Shown here piece by piece: positions 55,740-64,000 of a DNA stretch of 64,000 bases. The translations under genes and the position numbers were made by a program. Source of the DNA: Synechococcus sp. PCC 6312 (GTDB taxonomy: Bacteria > Cyanobacteriota > Cyanobacteriia > Thermosynechococcales > Thermosynechococcaceae). The DNA is taken from contig NC_019680.1 of the NCBI RefSeq assembly GCF_000316685.1, forward strand, positions 2,419,501-2,483,500, read 5' to 3'. Each line of letters begins with the position of its first letter. The first letter of the stretch is position 1. A model generated the notes under the pieces. That model was given only the letters and a program-made list of their open reading frames with translations, was not told the DNA's origin and ran no database searches.

Positions 55740-55939
55740 AACCACCTCCAGGCCCTCTGTTCCTATCAGCCTAGATCCTAGAATTTAGCTTAGGAAATGT
55801 TACTGAACTGTTCTAATTCTTAATGAATTGTTGGCTGGGCTGTCTGACCGGAAATCTCGGGTCATAATCAAAGGGTCAAGGAACGGCTACATGGCTGCTC
55901 TAAATCGAGTTATCCCTGTGAGACGCGAGGCTATGGTCT

Positions 55940-56779
55940 ATGTCTGATTTGAAAAACTGGCTGACATCCTTTGCTGGTATTACGATTTTGGTCGGGGCGA
56001 TATTTTTATTTAACTCCTTTGTTGTCATTAACCCAGGCCAGGCCGGGGTGCTCAGCATTGCCGGGAAAGCCCAAGATGTGCCGCTTTTAGAGGGAGTGCA
56101 TTGGAAAGTTCCCTTTGTCTCACGTGTGGATATTTATGATGTCACCGTCCAAAAGTTTGAAGTTCCTGCCGAAAGTGCCACCCGTGATCTACAGGATTTA
56201 ACGGCCAGTTTCGCCATTAATTTCCGCCTCGATCCGATTGATGTGGTTAAGGTTCGCCGGACCCAAGGCACATTAGAAAACATTGTCGCCAAAATTATTG
56301 CCCCCCAAACCCAAGAGTCCTTTAAAGTCGCAGCGGCCCGGCGGACGGCGGAAGAGGCGATTACAAAACGGGAAGAACTGAAGATGGATTTTGATTTGGC
56401 CCTCAGTCAACGCCTGGCCAAGTACAGCATTATTGTCTTGGATACGAGTGTGGTAAACCTCAGCTTTTCCCGGGAGTTTTCTCGGGCCGTTGAAGACAAA
56501 CAAATTGCCGAGCAGCGGGCCCAACGCGCCGTCTATGTAGCCCAAGAAGCAGAACAAGAGGCCCAAGCCGAGATTAACCGGGCCCAAGGGAAAGCCGAAG
56601 CTCAACGTTTATTAGCTGAAACCCTGAAAAGTGCGGGGGGGCAATTAGTCCTGCAAAAAGAAGCCATTGAGGCCTGGCGGGAAGGGGGCGCGCAAGTCCC
56701 GGATGTTTTGGTTTTCGGGGGGTCTGGGAATGATCTACCCTTTTTACTGAATCTGACGAGTCCCAATGCAACAAAATAG
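55940..56779 (+). CDS. Prohibitin / SPFH-domain membrane protein
   Basis: A 279-residue protein with one N-terminal membrane anchor (FAGITILVGAIFLFNSFVVI) and the Band-7/SPFH domain (NPGQAGVLSIAGKAQDVPLLEGVHWKVPF, TASFAINFRLDP, RRTAEEAITKREEL). A coiled coil follows (EQRAQRAVYVAQEAEQEAQAEINRAQGKAEAQRL). This is the prohibitin layout. It forms large membrane rings linked to protease control and membrane organisation. Its stop is 4 bases from that of the convergent gene. Confidence 0.93.
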   Translation: MSDLKNWLTSFAGITILVGAIFLFNSFVVINPGQAGVLSIAGKAQDVPLLEGVHWKVPFVSRVDIYDVTVQKFEVPAESATRDLQDLTASFAINFRLDPIDVVKVRRTQGTLENIVAKIIAPQTQESFKVAAARRTAEEAITKREELKMDFDLALSQRLAKYSIIVLDTSVVNLSFSREFSRAVEDKQIAEQRAQRAVYVAQEAEQEAQAEINRAQGKAEAQRLLAETLKSAGGQLVLQKEAIEAWREGGAQVPDVLVFGGSGNDLPFLLNLTSPNATK

Positions 56780-56783
56780 GCTA

Positions 56784-58862
56784 TTACAGCGGTGCTGAAG
56801 GCTCGGCCACCGGATTGACCAACTCCACCAGGCCCAGGAGCGGCCCCAACTGTTCTTGACCATTGACCGCCAGTTCACTATGGCAAAGATAAATTTTTTC
56901 CGTGGCCCGACTCCCTAAGTCCACCAATAACCGTTGCAAGCGGGCAATTTCATCATGCCAAATTTCCGCATGATCGCCCGTTTGGGCGCGCAGGAGTAAG
57001 GGACTTTGCCAACGAGTCACAAGACCGCCATTTTGCCACAGGGGCCCACCGACATCTAACCAAAACTGCCAGCGATGTTTGAGGCGGGAATTGCGATATT
57101 GAAATGTGGTTGCGAGGGTGACAGCCGGAATTGGGCGGGGCAGGCGGGGATTGGTGGTGATGGGGGCGGTGCGAATAAAGCGAAAAAAGGTGGCAACGGC
57201 GGGATAATCCCCATAGGCGGGGCTGCTGGCGGTACTGTGTTGAGCAAGACGGCGTTGGACATCCCAGTAGTGCTGGCTAATTTCCAGAAGTTTACGCAGA
57301 TCTAAGATTTGGTTGTAGTTGAGGTTGCGGCTCCACAAAAACCGCTGAATGGCCCGATCCATCATAAATACGGGATTGCGGGGAACATCCGCCAGTTGAT
57401 TTTGTTGATCCTGAATCCAAGTCCGTAACCCTTCATAGGCCTGGCAAGCTTGATACCCTAACCGATCCCAACGGGAAAACTCGGTGGCTCCAATTAAACT
57501 GGGGTTCTCAGGATCTGGCCGAAAACAATGATCTGCCAATAACCCAGCCCGGACGGGATCAATCTCGGCCTTTTCTTGAAAGAGGACAACCAACATTTCC
57601 GCAATCGCTTCCCGCTCCAGGCCGCGCCCACATTCTGGGTAAATCAAGGACAACAGGGTTAAAATTCCACGCACGAGGGGAGAACTAATCAGGGGGCGTT
57701 GGTCATTGAGGGCATAGAGGGGAATTTCGGCCTGGCTCAGGAGTTGACTCAGGGTGTAGCGGGCAATGGCATCTAATCCGGGGCCAACAATGGCAATCTC
57801 AGCCGGGGCGATGGTTTTGGCCTGCACGGCCTGGATGATGGTTTCAGCAACGGTAGTCAATAACTGCATCCGGGACGGAGTCTGCACAGATTGCAGAGTT
57901 TCTGGGAGTTGGGGGCGAGGATCCGTCAACCAATAGGAGACCAGGGCCTGGGGTTGCGAACCCAACACAGATTGATTAAGGTCTGCTAAAGTTTCCACCC
58001 GACAAAAATCCGCTAAACCGGCCAAGCAATCGGGATCTGCTCCCAGGCCCAGCCGACACCCACCGGCCGGATTAAAGGTAAATACCCCCCTCACCCCTTG
58101 GGCTAATAAAACCTGGAACAAATCTCGGGCGAGGGCCGGGTAATTATCCAGATCATCGGCTAAGACCGCATCATAGCGTTGGCGCAGTTGGGCCTGGTAA
58201 TGGGCTTGGGGGAGGAGAACTTGGCCATACAACTCCAATAAAATCCCGTAGGTCAACAGGCCCCGCGCCAAACACCAACTCCGCCACTGCAAAATGGCTT
58301 GGGTGACAGCCGCTCCCAAGTCTGGATCATAGTCCGCCCGATTGACCAGCAACTCCCCCAATCCAGTCAACGGCAACCCCGCAAAAGCCGCCAGCTCCAT
58401 CAAGTTAATCAAATTTTGAACAACAAGGGGGGCTGATTCCGAAATGGAGCGAAATACCCCTGTGTCTAACTCGGGTGACCATAATTTCAGGGCTAAATAC
58501 TGCTCTGTTTCCGCCTGCAACCGCACAGGCATTAGGCCAGGAATATTTAAATGTTGAACAATTAAGGGCCAAAACAAAATCACCTCTTCCGGGAAAAAGC
58601 CCAGGGGGGTCGTGACCGTTAACGGGAGGCCCAGGCCAATGGTTTGATGAATCCGTTCCCGTAACCGCTGCCCATTTTCGGCATTGGCCGCCATCATCAA
58701 AACCTTGCGGGCCAGTTCTCCCCGCCGTGGATAGGCAGGCGCGCCCGGGAGTTGGGCCTGGTTCATCCACGTTTTTAATTCCCTCACCAAGCGGGTGGTT
58801 TTGCCGGACTGAACTCCCCCACGAATCCAAAGAGCAGGGGCGAGTTCTGAGGTACTGGACAT
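56784..58862 (-). CDS. Large P-loop ATPase related to UvrD/AddB-type helicases
   Basis: A 692-residue protein. A Walker A GGVQSGKTTRLVRELK stands at residues 14-24 and a Walker-B-like VLADDLDNYPALARDLF near 230. IAIVGPGLDAIARYTLSQLL and the following ISSPLVRGILTLL resemble motif IV-VI regions of RecB/AddB-like superfamily 1 helicases. The C-terminus lacks the four-cysteine iron-sulfur nuclease motif of AddB. Cyanobacterial databases often label such genes recombinase family protein. No AddA partner is adjacent. DNA repair is plausible but unproven. Confidence 0.6.
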   Translation of the reverse strand: MSSTSELAPALWIRGGVQSGKTTRLVRELKTWMNQAQLPGAPAYPRRGELARKVLMMAANAENGQRLRERIHQTIGLGLPLTVTTPLGFFPEEVILFWPLIVQHLNIPGLMPVRLQAETEQYLALKLWSPELDTGVFRSISESAPLVVQNLINLMELAAFAGLPLTGLGELLVNRADYDPDLGAAVTQAILQWRSWCLARGLLTYGILLELYGQVLLPQAHYQAQLRQRYDAVLADDLDNYPALARDLFQVLLAQGVRGVFTFNPAGGCRLGLGADPDCLAGLADFCRVETLADLNQSVLGSQPQALVSYWLTDPRPQLPETLQSVQTPSRMQLLTTVAETIIQAVQAKTIAPAEIAIVGPGLDAIARYTLSQLLSQAEIPLYALNDQRPLISSPLVRGILTLLSLIYPECGRGLEREAIAEMLVVLFQEKAEIDPVRAGLLADHCFRPDPENPSLIGATEFSRWDRLGYQACQAYEGLRTWIQDQQNQLADVPRNPVFMMDRAIQRFLWSRNLNYNQILDLRKLLEISQHYWDVQRRLAQHSTASSPAYGDYPAVATFFRFIRTAPITTNPRLPRPIPAVTLATTFQYRNSRLKHRWQFWLDVGGPLWQNGGLVTRWQSPLLLRAQTGDHAEIWHDEIARLQRLLVDLGSRATEKIYLCHSELAVNGQEQLGPLLGLVELVNPVAEPSAPL

Positions 58863-59065
58863 AACTGTTACTTTCAGGTAGCTGGGCCTGGCTGAAAATT
58901 ACCTTAACCTAAGCTGACATGGAGTAGGCCATCGAGGCAGGAGGAGTATCATTTAACCCTCCGCTGATCTGGGAGTATGTATCTAGTTGGGGAGCGGTAT
59001 GATTTGATAGATTGGGGTGCAGAGACTTCAGTTGCGATATCCCATCACAGAGCTTGAGTGTAGCA

Positions 59066-60016
59066 ATGTCCTTTGAGATTAATCGGGGCCTGGGAAAATT
59101 CAATTCAGCCAAAGACTATCATGCCGCTCTGGGACTCCCCCTAGGAGCCGATGCTGCTCAGATTCGCAAGCAATACTTAAAAATCGCCCGAAACCTACAT
59201 CCAGATAGTCGTAGTAATGATGAATCTCAGCAGTTGGCTAGCCAAATTCTATCAAAACTCGTTAACCCAGCTTATCAACTTCTCACCCAAGAAAAACAGC
59301 GGGAGGAGTATGAGGTCATTCTCCGGCTCTTAGGACAACAGTTGGTGAATGGGCAAATTCCCTTAAACCAATCGAATCCAGCCGTAACAGCAATCATGAC
59401 CGCCCCCGATTATGAAGCTACTTATTTGTTGTCCCTAGAGACATTGGCTAATCAGCAGTACGAAAACTTAACGGCGAGCGTGGCTATTACAGGACAGATT
59501 AGTGAGCTAAATCTAGCCCTTTTGTGGCGACAACACGGGGGTTCAACTGGATCAACCGCAGTCCCTCAACCGACTGTCACCAGTGCCACACCACCGACTC
59601 CGACCATGCCAGCGAGTTCTCCGCCCCCAACAGCAGTTTCCTCCAGTAAGTCAACCCAAAGCGGTACTGACCAATATACGGAGCAATACTATCGGCGAGC
59701 CGAGGAGTTTTTTCGGAAAAATAGTTTTCAACAGGCCATTAAGGAACTGCGGGATGCCCTCAAGCTCAATCCCAACAGTAGTCGCTGTCATGCCTTGATG
59801 GGGCAAACCTATCTCAAGCAGGGACAAATTACAATGGCCAAGGTTCATTTTAACCAGGCCCTGAAAATTAACCCCCAAGAAGGCCAGGCCGTCACAGGAA
59901 TGGAGACGATTACCAAGGCCGAACGACGGGCCCAACAAAAGTCCAAGCAAACGATTCCGCCAAAACCCTCCAGTGGGGGTCTGTTTGGTAGTTTATTTAA
60001 GAAGAAAGATAAGTAG
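59066..60016 (+). CDS. DnaJ-domain protein with TPR repeats
   Basis: A 316-residue protein from ATG 59066. The J domain (about 15-80) keeps the essential HPD (KIARNLHPDSRS), so it should stimulate an Hsp70 partner. A Pro/Thr/Ser-rich linker (about 160-205) leads to two or three TPR repeats (YYRRAEEFFRKNSFQQAIKELRDALKLNP, SRCHALMGQTYLKQGQITMAKVHFNQALKINP). A basic C-terminal tail follows (GLFGSLFKKKDK). hisZ starts 15 bases after the stop. Confidence 0.9.
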   Translation: MSFEINRGLGKFNSAKDYHAALGLPLGADAAQIRKQYLKIARNLHPDSRSNDESQQLASQILSKLVNPAYQLLTQEKQREEYEVILRLLGQQLVNGQIPLNQSNPAVTAIMTAPDYEATYLLSLETLANQQYENLTASVAITGQISELNLALLWRQHGGSTGSTAVPQPTVTSATPPTPTMPASSPPPTAVSSSKSTQSGTDQYTEQYYRRAEEFFRKNSFQQAIKELRDALKLNPNSSRCHALMGQTYLKQGQITMAKVHFNQALKINPQEGQAVTGMETITKAERRAQQKSKQTIPPKPSSGGLFGSLFKKKDK

Positions 60017-60031
60017 GATAGCCAGAACACT

Positions 60032-61255
60032 ATGGTTTATCAACCTCCCACGGGTGGGCGCGACTTACTGCCCTTAGATGTGGCCCAACAACGCTGGATT
60101 GAACACCACCTTGAGCAAACCTTTCAACGTTGGGGTTATCACGAAATTGTGACACCGACCCTGGAGCGATTAGACACATTAATGGCGGGAGGGGCAGTTC
60201 GACCGGAAACGGTGATGCAGTTACAGGATACGGAATCGGATTGGTTAGGCTTACGGCCCGAATTAACGGCATCCATTGCCCGCGCTGCCGTCACCCGCCT
60301 AGCTGGAACCCCTTTACCCCAAAGGCTCTACTACAAGGCCAATGTCTTTCGCCGGGCTAGCACTAAGGGCTTGAACCGTCGCCAGGAATTTTTCCAGGCC
60401 GGGGTTGAACTGATTGGGGGGTCTGGCTTGCGGGCCGATGCAGAAATTTTGTTCTTACTAGAAGACTGTTTAGATACCCTCCATCTCCAGGCCTGGTCAG
60501 TTTTACTAGGAGAAGCAGGTTTAACCCAATGTTTATTAAACACCTTTCCCCTGGCCTGGCAACCGCAAATTCGCCATCATTTGGCCCAGTTGGATCGGGT
60601 TGCTCTCTTAGAATTACCCCTGCCCGATGAGATCCGTCAAAAAGTCCTCGATTTACTCAATATGCGGGGCCCCGCCGATCAGGTGATGGCGAAACTCCAG
60701 GCCTGGCCCCTAGATCAAGCCGGAAATGCACGACTCGCTGCCCTAGCTCAGTTATTGGGGATTATTGGTGACAGACTGAAGATCATGCTGGATTTAAGCC
60801 TGATTCAAACCTTTGACTACTACACCGGCATTGTTTGGGATGTGGTGGCCTATGCCGAAGGAGATCTTAGAGTTGTCGCCCAGGGAGGCCGCTATGACCA
60901 ACTCCTCGGAACCTATAGCCCGTCAGCCGAATCTCAACCCGGTATCGGTTTTGTCTTTAACTTGGAGAACCTCCAACAGAGCCTGGCCAGCCAAGGACAA
61001 TTACCCCAACAGCCACCCCGAAGCCAATGGTTAGTCGTTCCCACATCAGAGCCAGCCCTGAAAGCCAGCTTTGCCCATGCCCATACTCTCCGCATTGAAG
61101 GAGATGTCCGCGCTGAAGTTGCCTTAGCCCCCCTCAGCCCCGATGAAATGCGCGATTATGCCCAACGCCAACAGATTCCCTACATTGCCTGGGTGAATGA
61201 AGCAGGTCAGCCAACGGTGGAAATTGTCAGTGAGCGGGAGAACGTGCCATGTTAA
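60032..61255 (+). CDS. hisZ: ATP phosphoribosyltransferase regulatory subunit
   Basis: A 407-residue HisRS paralogue that activates the short-form HisG. It has the class II fold motifs ([44 protein letters not shown]), but the histidine-binding signature is altered ([17 protein letters not shown]) and no anticodon-binding tail of HisRS is present. The stop overlaps the hisG start by 7 bases, so the two subunits are translationally coupled. Confidence 0.93.
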   Translation: MVYQPPTGGRDLLPLDVAQQRWIEHHLEQTFQRWGYHEIVTPTLERLDTLMAGGAVRPETVMQLQDTESDWLGLRPELTASIARAAVTRLAGTPLPQRLYYKANVFRRASTKGLNRRQEFFQAGVELIGGSGLRADAEILFLLEDCLDTLHLQAWSVLLGEAGLTQCLLNTFPLAWQPQIRHHLAQLDRVALLELPLPDEIRQKVLDLLNMRGPADQVMAKLQAWPLDQAGNARLAALAQLLGIIGDRLKIMLDLSLIQTFDYYTGIVWDVVAYAEGDLRVVAQGGRYDQLLGTYSPSAESQPGIGFVFNLENLQQSLASQGQLPQQPPRSQWLVVPTSEPALKASFAHAHTLRIEGDVRAEVALAPLSPDEMRDYAQRQQIPYIAWVNEAGQPTVEIVSERENVPC

Positions 61256-61908
61256 CCATTGCCATGCCCAAGGGAGCGCTCCTGAAAGATAGTATTAAAA
61301 CCCTCAGTTCAATTGGCCTGGATTTTTCAGCCCTCTTGGATAGTTCCCACCGGCAACTACAAATTCTTGACCCCAGTGGCCAGGCCAGAGCGTTACTGGT
61401 GCGGGCCCAAGACGTGCCAGTCTATGTCGAATATGGCCAGGCCCAATTGGGAATTGTGGGCTATGACGTGCTGAAGGAAAAACAGCCCCAGGTGGCTCAA
61501 ATTGCAGATCTGAAGTTTGGGGGCTGTCGGTTATCGGTGGCCGTGAAGCAAACCAGTCCCTACAAATCAGCCCGAGATCTGCCCCCCCAGGCCCGGGTTG
61601 CCTCTAAATTTGTCAAATGTGCCGCCGATTACTTTCAAGCCCTCGATTTGCCTGTGGAAGTCGTTCCCTTGTCTGGTTCGGTGGAATTGGGGCCGCTCAC
61701 AGGCATGGCAGAAGCCATTGTGGATTTAGTCTCCACTGGGCGTACCCTGAAGGACAATGGCCTAATTGAACTAGAACAGTTGTTTTACAGCACCGCCCGC
61801 CTCATTGCCCATCCCCTCAGTTACCGTTTGGACAGTGAACAATGCCGGGCCTGGGCTGAGGAGATTTTAGGGATCAATGAATGCATGGAGTCAGCCCTTA
61901 AGCCGTAG
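61249..61908 (+). CDS. hisG: ATP phosphoribosyltransferase, short form
   Basis: The 219-residue catalytic subunit of the first histidine-synthesis enzyme. It begins [19 protein letters not shown] and has the PRPP-binding signature [27 protein letters not shown]. It lacks the C-terminal regulatory domain of long HisG, which is consistent with need for HisZ encoded just upstream. Confidence 0.96.
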   Translation: MLTIAMPKGALLKDSIKTLSSIGLDFSALLDSSHRQLQILDPSGQARALLVRAQDVPVYVEYGQAQLGIVGYDVLKEKQPQVAQIADLKFGGCRLSVAVKQTSPYKSARDLPPQARVASKFVKCAADYFQALDLPVEVVPLSGSVELGPLTGMAEAIVDLVSTGRTLKDNGLIELEQLFYSTARLIAHPLSYRLDSEQCRAWAEEILGINECMESALKP

Positions 61909-61965
61909 TCAAGGCAGCCAACTCTGAGAGAAAACTGTAATGTTCTGTTACAAATCAGTGTCCCT

Positions 61966-61994
61966 GTGACAATTCTTAAAAAAAGGACTATAGT
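61966..61994 (+). promoter_or_regulatory. Candidate promoter upstream of the 142-residue gene
   Basis: GTGACA (61966-61971) and TATAGT (61989-61994) are 17 bases apart, with an A-rich spacer. The predicted start near 62001 gives a leader of about 60 nt. Confidence 0.5.
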
Positions 61995-62059
61995 TTAGGG
62001 CAGTGTTGGGCGGTCAATCTGTTTCTTCCTAATGTCTTTAGTATTTGTGGTGTGTGGTG

Positions 62060-62488
62060 ATGAGCTTTAATCCAAAACGTAAATTTCACGTTACCGAGCC
62101 GGAATGGGCTGCCCTGGTCAATTCCCGGCAACAACTCGAGCAATCCTTTGCCTCAGAACTACCGGAGCCTACGGCATCTTTGGACAGCCAAACCCAGTTA
62201 GAGCAAGAACGGGACATGGTTCAACAACAAGCAGCAGAAATTAGGCGTTTACGGGCCCAAGTCCGTTATCTCCAGGCCCAGTTGGTCAATCCTGTTTCCC
62301 CAGCGAACCTTAAACCTGCGCTGGCCAGGAAGCAAACCAACCCCGTCATCCTCCCCCATGCCACCAACTGGGCCCAACTGACCCCGGCCTGGCAAAATGG
62401 AGAGCTAGGCATTCGTCCTTGGCAAGCTGAACCCATCCGTTCACAACGCCGTGTCCAAGTTGAATTACCCCACTTCGCCCGGCGTTAA
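62060..62488 (+). CDS. Hypothetical coiled-coil protein
   Basis: A 142-residue protein from ATG 62060 (MSFNPKRKFHVTEPEWAALV). A coiled coil covers about residues 55-85 (QLEQERDMVQQQAAEIRRLRAQVRYLQAQ). The C-terminal part is basic with several Trp. No known family is recognised. It lies 24 bases upstream of glmS on the same strand. Confidence 0.6.
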   Translation: MSFNPKRKFHVTEPEWAALVNSRQQLEQSFASELPEPTASLDSQTQLEQERDMVQQQAAEIRRLRAQVRYLQAQLVNPVSPANLKPALARKQTNPVILPHATNWAQLTPAWQNGELGIRPWQAEPIRSQRRVQVELPHFARR

Positions 62489-62512
62489 ACCCCCTCTCCA
62501 AAGGAGTCATTC

Positions 62513-64000
62513 ATGTGTGGCATTGTTGGCTACATTGGCCCACGTCCGGCTGCGGAAGTGCTGTTAGAAGGCCTCCGCAAACTAGAATATCGGGGCTACG
62601 ATTCAGCGGGCATTGCGGCCGTCTGGGAAGGGGAACTTCACTGTATTCGGGCCAAGGGCAAACTCCACAATCTCCAAGAAAAGTTGGAAAAACTCCACTT
62701 GCCGGCGCGTATTGGCATTGGTCACACCCGCTGGGCCACCCACGGCAAACCAGAGGAGTATAACGCCCATCCTCACCGAGATGCCAGTGGCCGCTTGGCT
62801 GTTGTGCAAAATGGGATTATTGAAAACTATCGGGAACTCCGGGAAGAACTTAAGACAAAAGGCTATGTTTTTACCTCGGATACCGATACAGAAGTCATTC
62901 CCCATTTGATTGCTGACTTTCTGAAAACATCTGCTCCCGACCCAGACGGTCATCATCACGGCCTGTTAGACGCAGTACGGCAAGCGGTTCAACATCTCCA
63001 GGGAGCCTTTGCCATTGCCGTGATTTCCGCCGATTTCCCCGATGAGTTAGTTGTGGCCCGTCAACAAGCTCCTCTCGTTTTGGGCTTTGGGGAAGGGGAA
63101 TTTTTCTGTGCCTCTGATACTCCCGCCTTAGTTCCCTATACCCAGGCCGTCTTACCCCTCGAGAACGGAGAAATTGCCTGTTTAAGCCCGACCGGAGCGG
63201 AGATTTACGACTTTTCTGGGCAACGCCTCCGTAAAACCCCACGCACCCTGAATTGGAATCCGGTTTTAGTAGAAAAGCAGGGCTTCAAACACTATATGCT
63301 CAAAGAAATCTACGAGCAGCCGGGGGTTGTCCGCACCTGTTTGGAATATTACCTGCGGGATGATTGGCAACCGAATGCCGACTTTAGCCCGATTAAATTG
63401 AACTTACCTAAGGTACTCCTTGCTGATTTAGAGCAGGTGCAGATATTGGCCTGTGGTACGAGTTGGCACGCCGGATTAGTGGGTAAATATCTCTTAGAAG
63501 GGTTAGCCCAAATTCCAACCAGCGTTCAATATGCGTCTGAGTTTCGCTATGCCCCACCACCCGTTACCCGCCATACCCTCACCATTGGGGTGACTCAATC
63601 CGGGGAAACAGCTGATACCTTAGCGGCTTTGGAGTTGGAACTACACCGCCGGGCTAATTTGAGGCCAGAGCTACAACCCCGTCTGCTGGGAATTACGAAT
63701 CGGCCAGAAAGTAGTTTGGGTCATCTTGTCCCCGAGATGATTGATACCCATGCTGGGATTGAAATTGGTGTGGCCGCGACCAAAACCTTCGTGGCTCAGT
63801 TATTAGCGTTTTATTTGTTGGCTTTGGATCTAGCCTGGCAACGGCAAACCCTTGACAACTCCCGTTTAGGCGAAATCATCGATCAACTGCGACAACTCCC
63901 AGCCCAAGTCGAGCAAATTCTGGAAAGTCAAGAACGCTATATTGAAACCCTTTCCCATGATTTTGCTGATACTCAAGATTTTATTTTTCTTGGACGTGGC
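62513..64000 (+). CDS. glmS: Glutamine-fructose-6-phosphate aminotransferase (isomerizing), 5' part
   Basis: The first 496 codons of GlmS, cut by the window end. The enzyme makes glucosamine-6-phosphate for peptidoglycan, feeding the MurA pathway. Cys2 is the glutaminase nucleophile (MCGIVGYIGPRPAAEVLLEG). LEYRGYDSAGIA, GIGHTRWATHGKP and HPHRDASGRLAVVQNGIIENY complete the amidotransferase domain. The first SIS domain begins with ILACGTSWHAGLVGKYLLE and contains TQSGETADTLAAL. AAGGAG lies at 62501-62506. No ribozyme-like leader is seen in the 24-base gap to the previous gene. Confidence 0.97.
   Translation, partial: MCGIVGYIGPRPAAEVLLEGLRKLEYRGYDSAGIAAVWEGELHCIRAKGKLHNLQEKLEKLHLPARIGIGHTRWATHGKPEEYNAHPHRDASGRLAVVQNGIIENYRELREELKTKGYVFTSDTDTEVIPHLIADFLKTSAPDPDGHHHGLLDAVRQAVQHLQGAFAIAVISADFPDELVVARQQAPLVLGFGEGEFFCASDTPALVPYTQAVLPLENGEIACLSPTGAEIYDFSGQRLRKTPRTLNWNPVLVEKQGFKHYMLKEIYEQPGVVRTCLEYYLRDDWQPNADFSPIKLNLPKVLLADLEQVQILACGTSWHAGLVGKYLLEGLAQIPTSVQYASEFRYAPPPVTRHTLTIGVTQSGETADTLAALELELHRRANLRPELQPRLLGITNRPESSLGHLVPEMIDTHAGIEIGVAATKTFVAQLLAFYLLALDLAWQRQTLDNSRLGEIIDQLRQLPAQVEQILESQERYIETLSHDFADTQDFIFLGRG

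Noticed and set aside
57075-57305. Gly-rich plus-strand frame within the helicase-like gene
   Set aside because: The Gly richness reflects antisense of a Pro/Ala-rich region; there is no independent start signal.
1-64000. CRISPR arrays, rRNA operon, intact insertion sequences, HIP1 octamers
   Set aside because: I looked for regularly spaced repeats, rRNA signatures, transposase genes with inverted ends and GCGATCGC, and saw none.

Overview
The window is a chromosomal segment of a phycobilisome-containing cyanobacterium. The evidence is psbD/psbC of photosystem II, a complete phycocyanin operon (cpcBACDEF plus three cpcG), ndhL, acsF, pipX/pipY and a tRNA-Leu(UAA) with a group I intron. The cpc gene order and the three tandem cpcG genes recall the Thermosynechococcus / Synechococcus PCC 6312 group; that placement is inference. 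I saw no HIP1 octamer (GCGATCGC), but the decamer CCAGGCCTGG is strikingly frequent. I found no CRISPR array, no rRNA operon and no intact insertion sequence.

Layout. 1-3.4 kb: tail of an RNA m5U methyltransferase, an AEC permease, a ferredoxin, a LivF/NatE-type ATPase, and ktrA behind a DUF2256 gene. 3.4-4.8 kb: an AT-rich islet with one DUF2726 nuclease-like gene. 4.8-7.5 kb: psbD-psbC, preceded on the same strand by a possible free-standing structured RNA. 7.7-10.2 kb: a LivM/NatC permease and LivG/NatA ATPase. 10.5-13 kb: acsF and proB. 13.4-17.1 kb: a DHNA-CoA thioesterase and priA whose junction is duplicated around an extra small secreted-protein gene. 17.3-22.3 kb: pipX, pipY, sepF, proC, argS. 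22.4-25 kb: a DUF3370 protein and a metallophosphatase.

25.1-29.8 kb holds a large multi-PAS / cyanobacteriochrome-GAF / GGDEF / EAL protein. Its EAL end is fused tail-to-tail with a truncated membrane-fusion lipoprotein gene, a clear rearrangement scar. 30-31 kb: a DUF3007 gene, ndhL and intron-bearing tRNA-Leu. 31-34 kb: DUF362, a DUF1537 kinase and an Rpn-transposase remnant. 34-40.4 kb: the cpc operon on the minus strand with a long leader region. 41-47 kb: GntR regulator, CobW-type GTPase, a tRNA with CAU anticodon, DUF1995, an Hpt protein, murA and an RHH protein. 47-64 kb: mostly housekeeping genes (aminopeptidase P, citrate synthase, purD, a sugar-nucleotide enzyme fusion, prohibitin, a helicase-like ATPase, DnaJ-TPR, hisZ-hisG, glmS).

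Themes are light harvesting and photosystem II, N/C signalling and proline/arginine metabolism, amino-acid uptake by ABC subunits scattered on both sides of psbDC, and light-linked c-di-GMP signalling that seems to have lost its phosphodiesterase end. The most unusual points are the motif-bounded duplication at 13.7-15.0 kb, the scar at 29.17 kb, the DXCF-type photoreceptor domain, the iterated palindrome, and the candidate ncRNA upstream of psbD.
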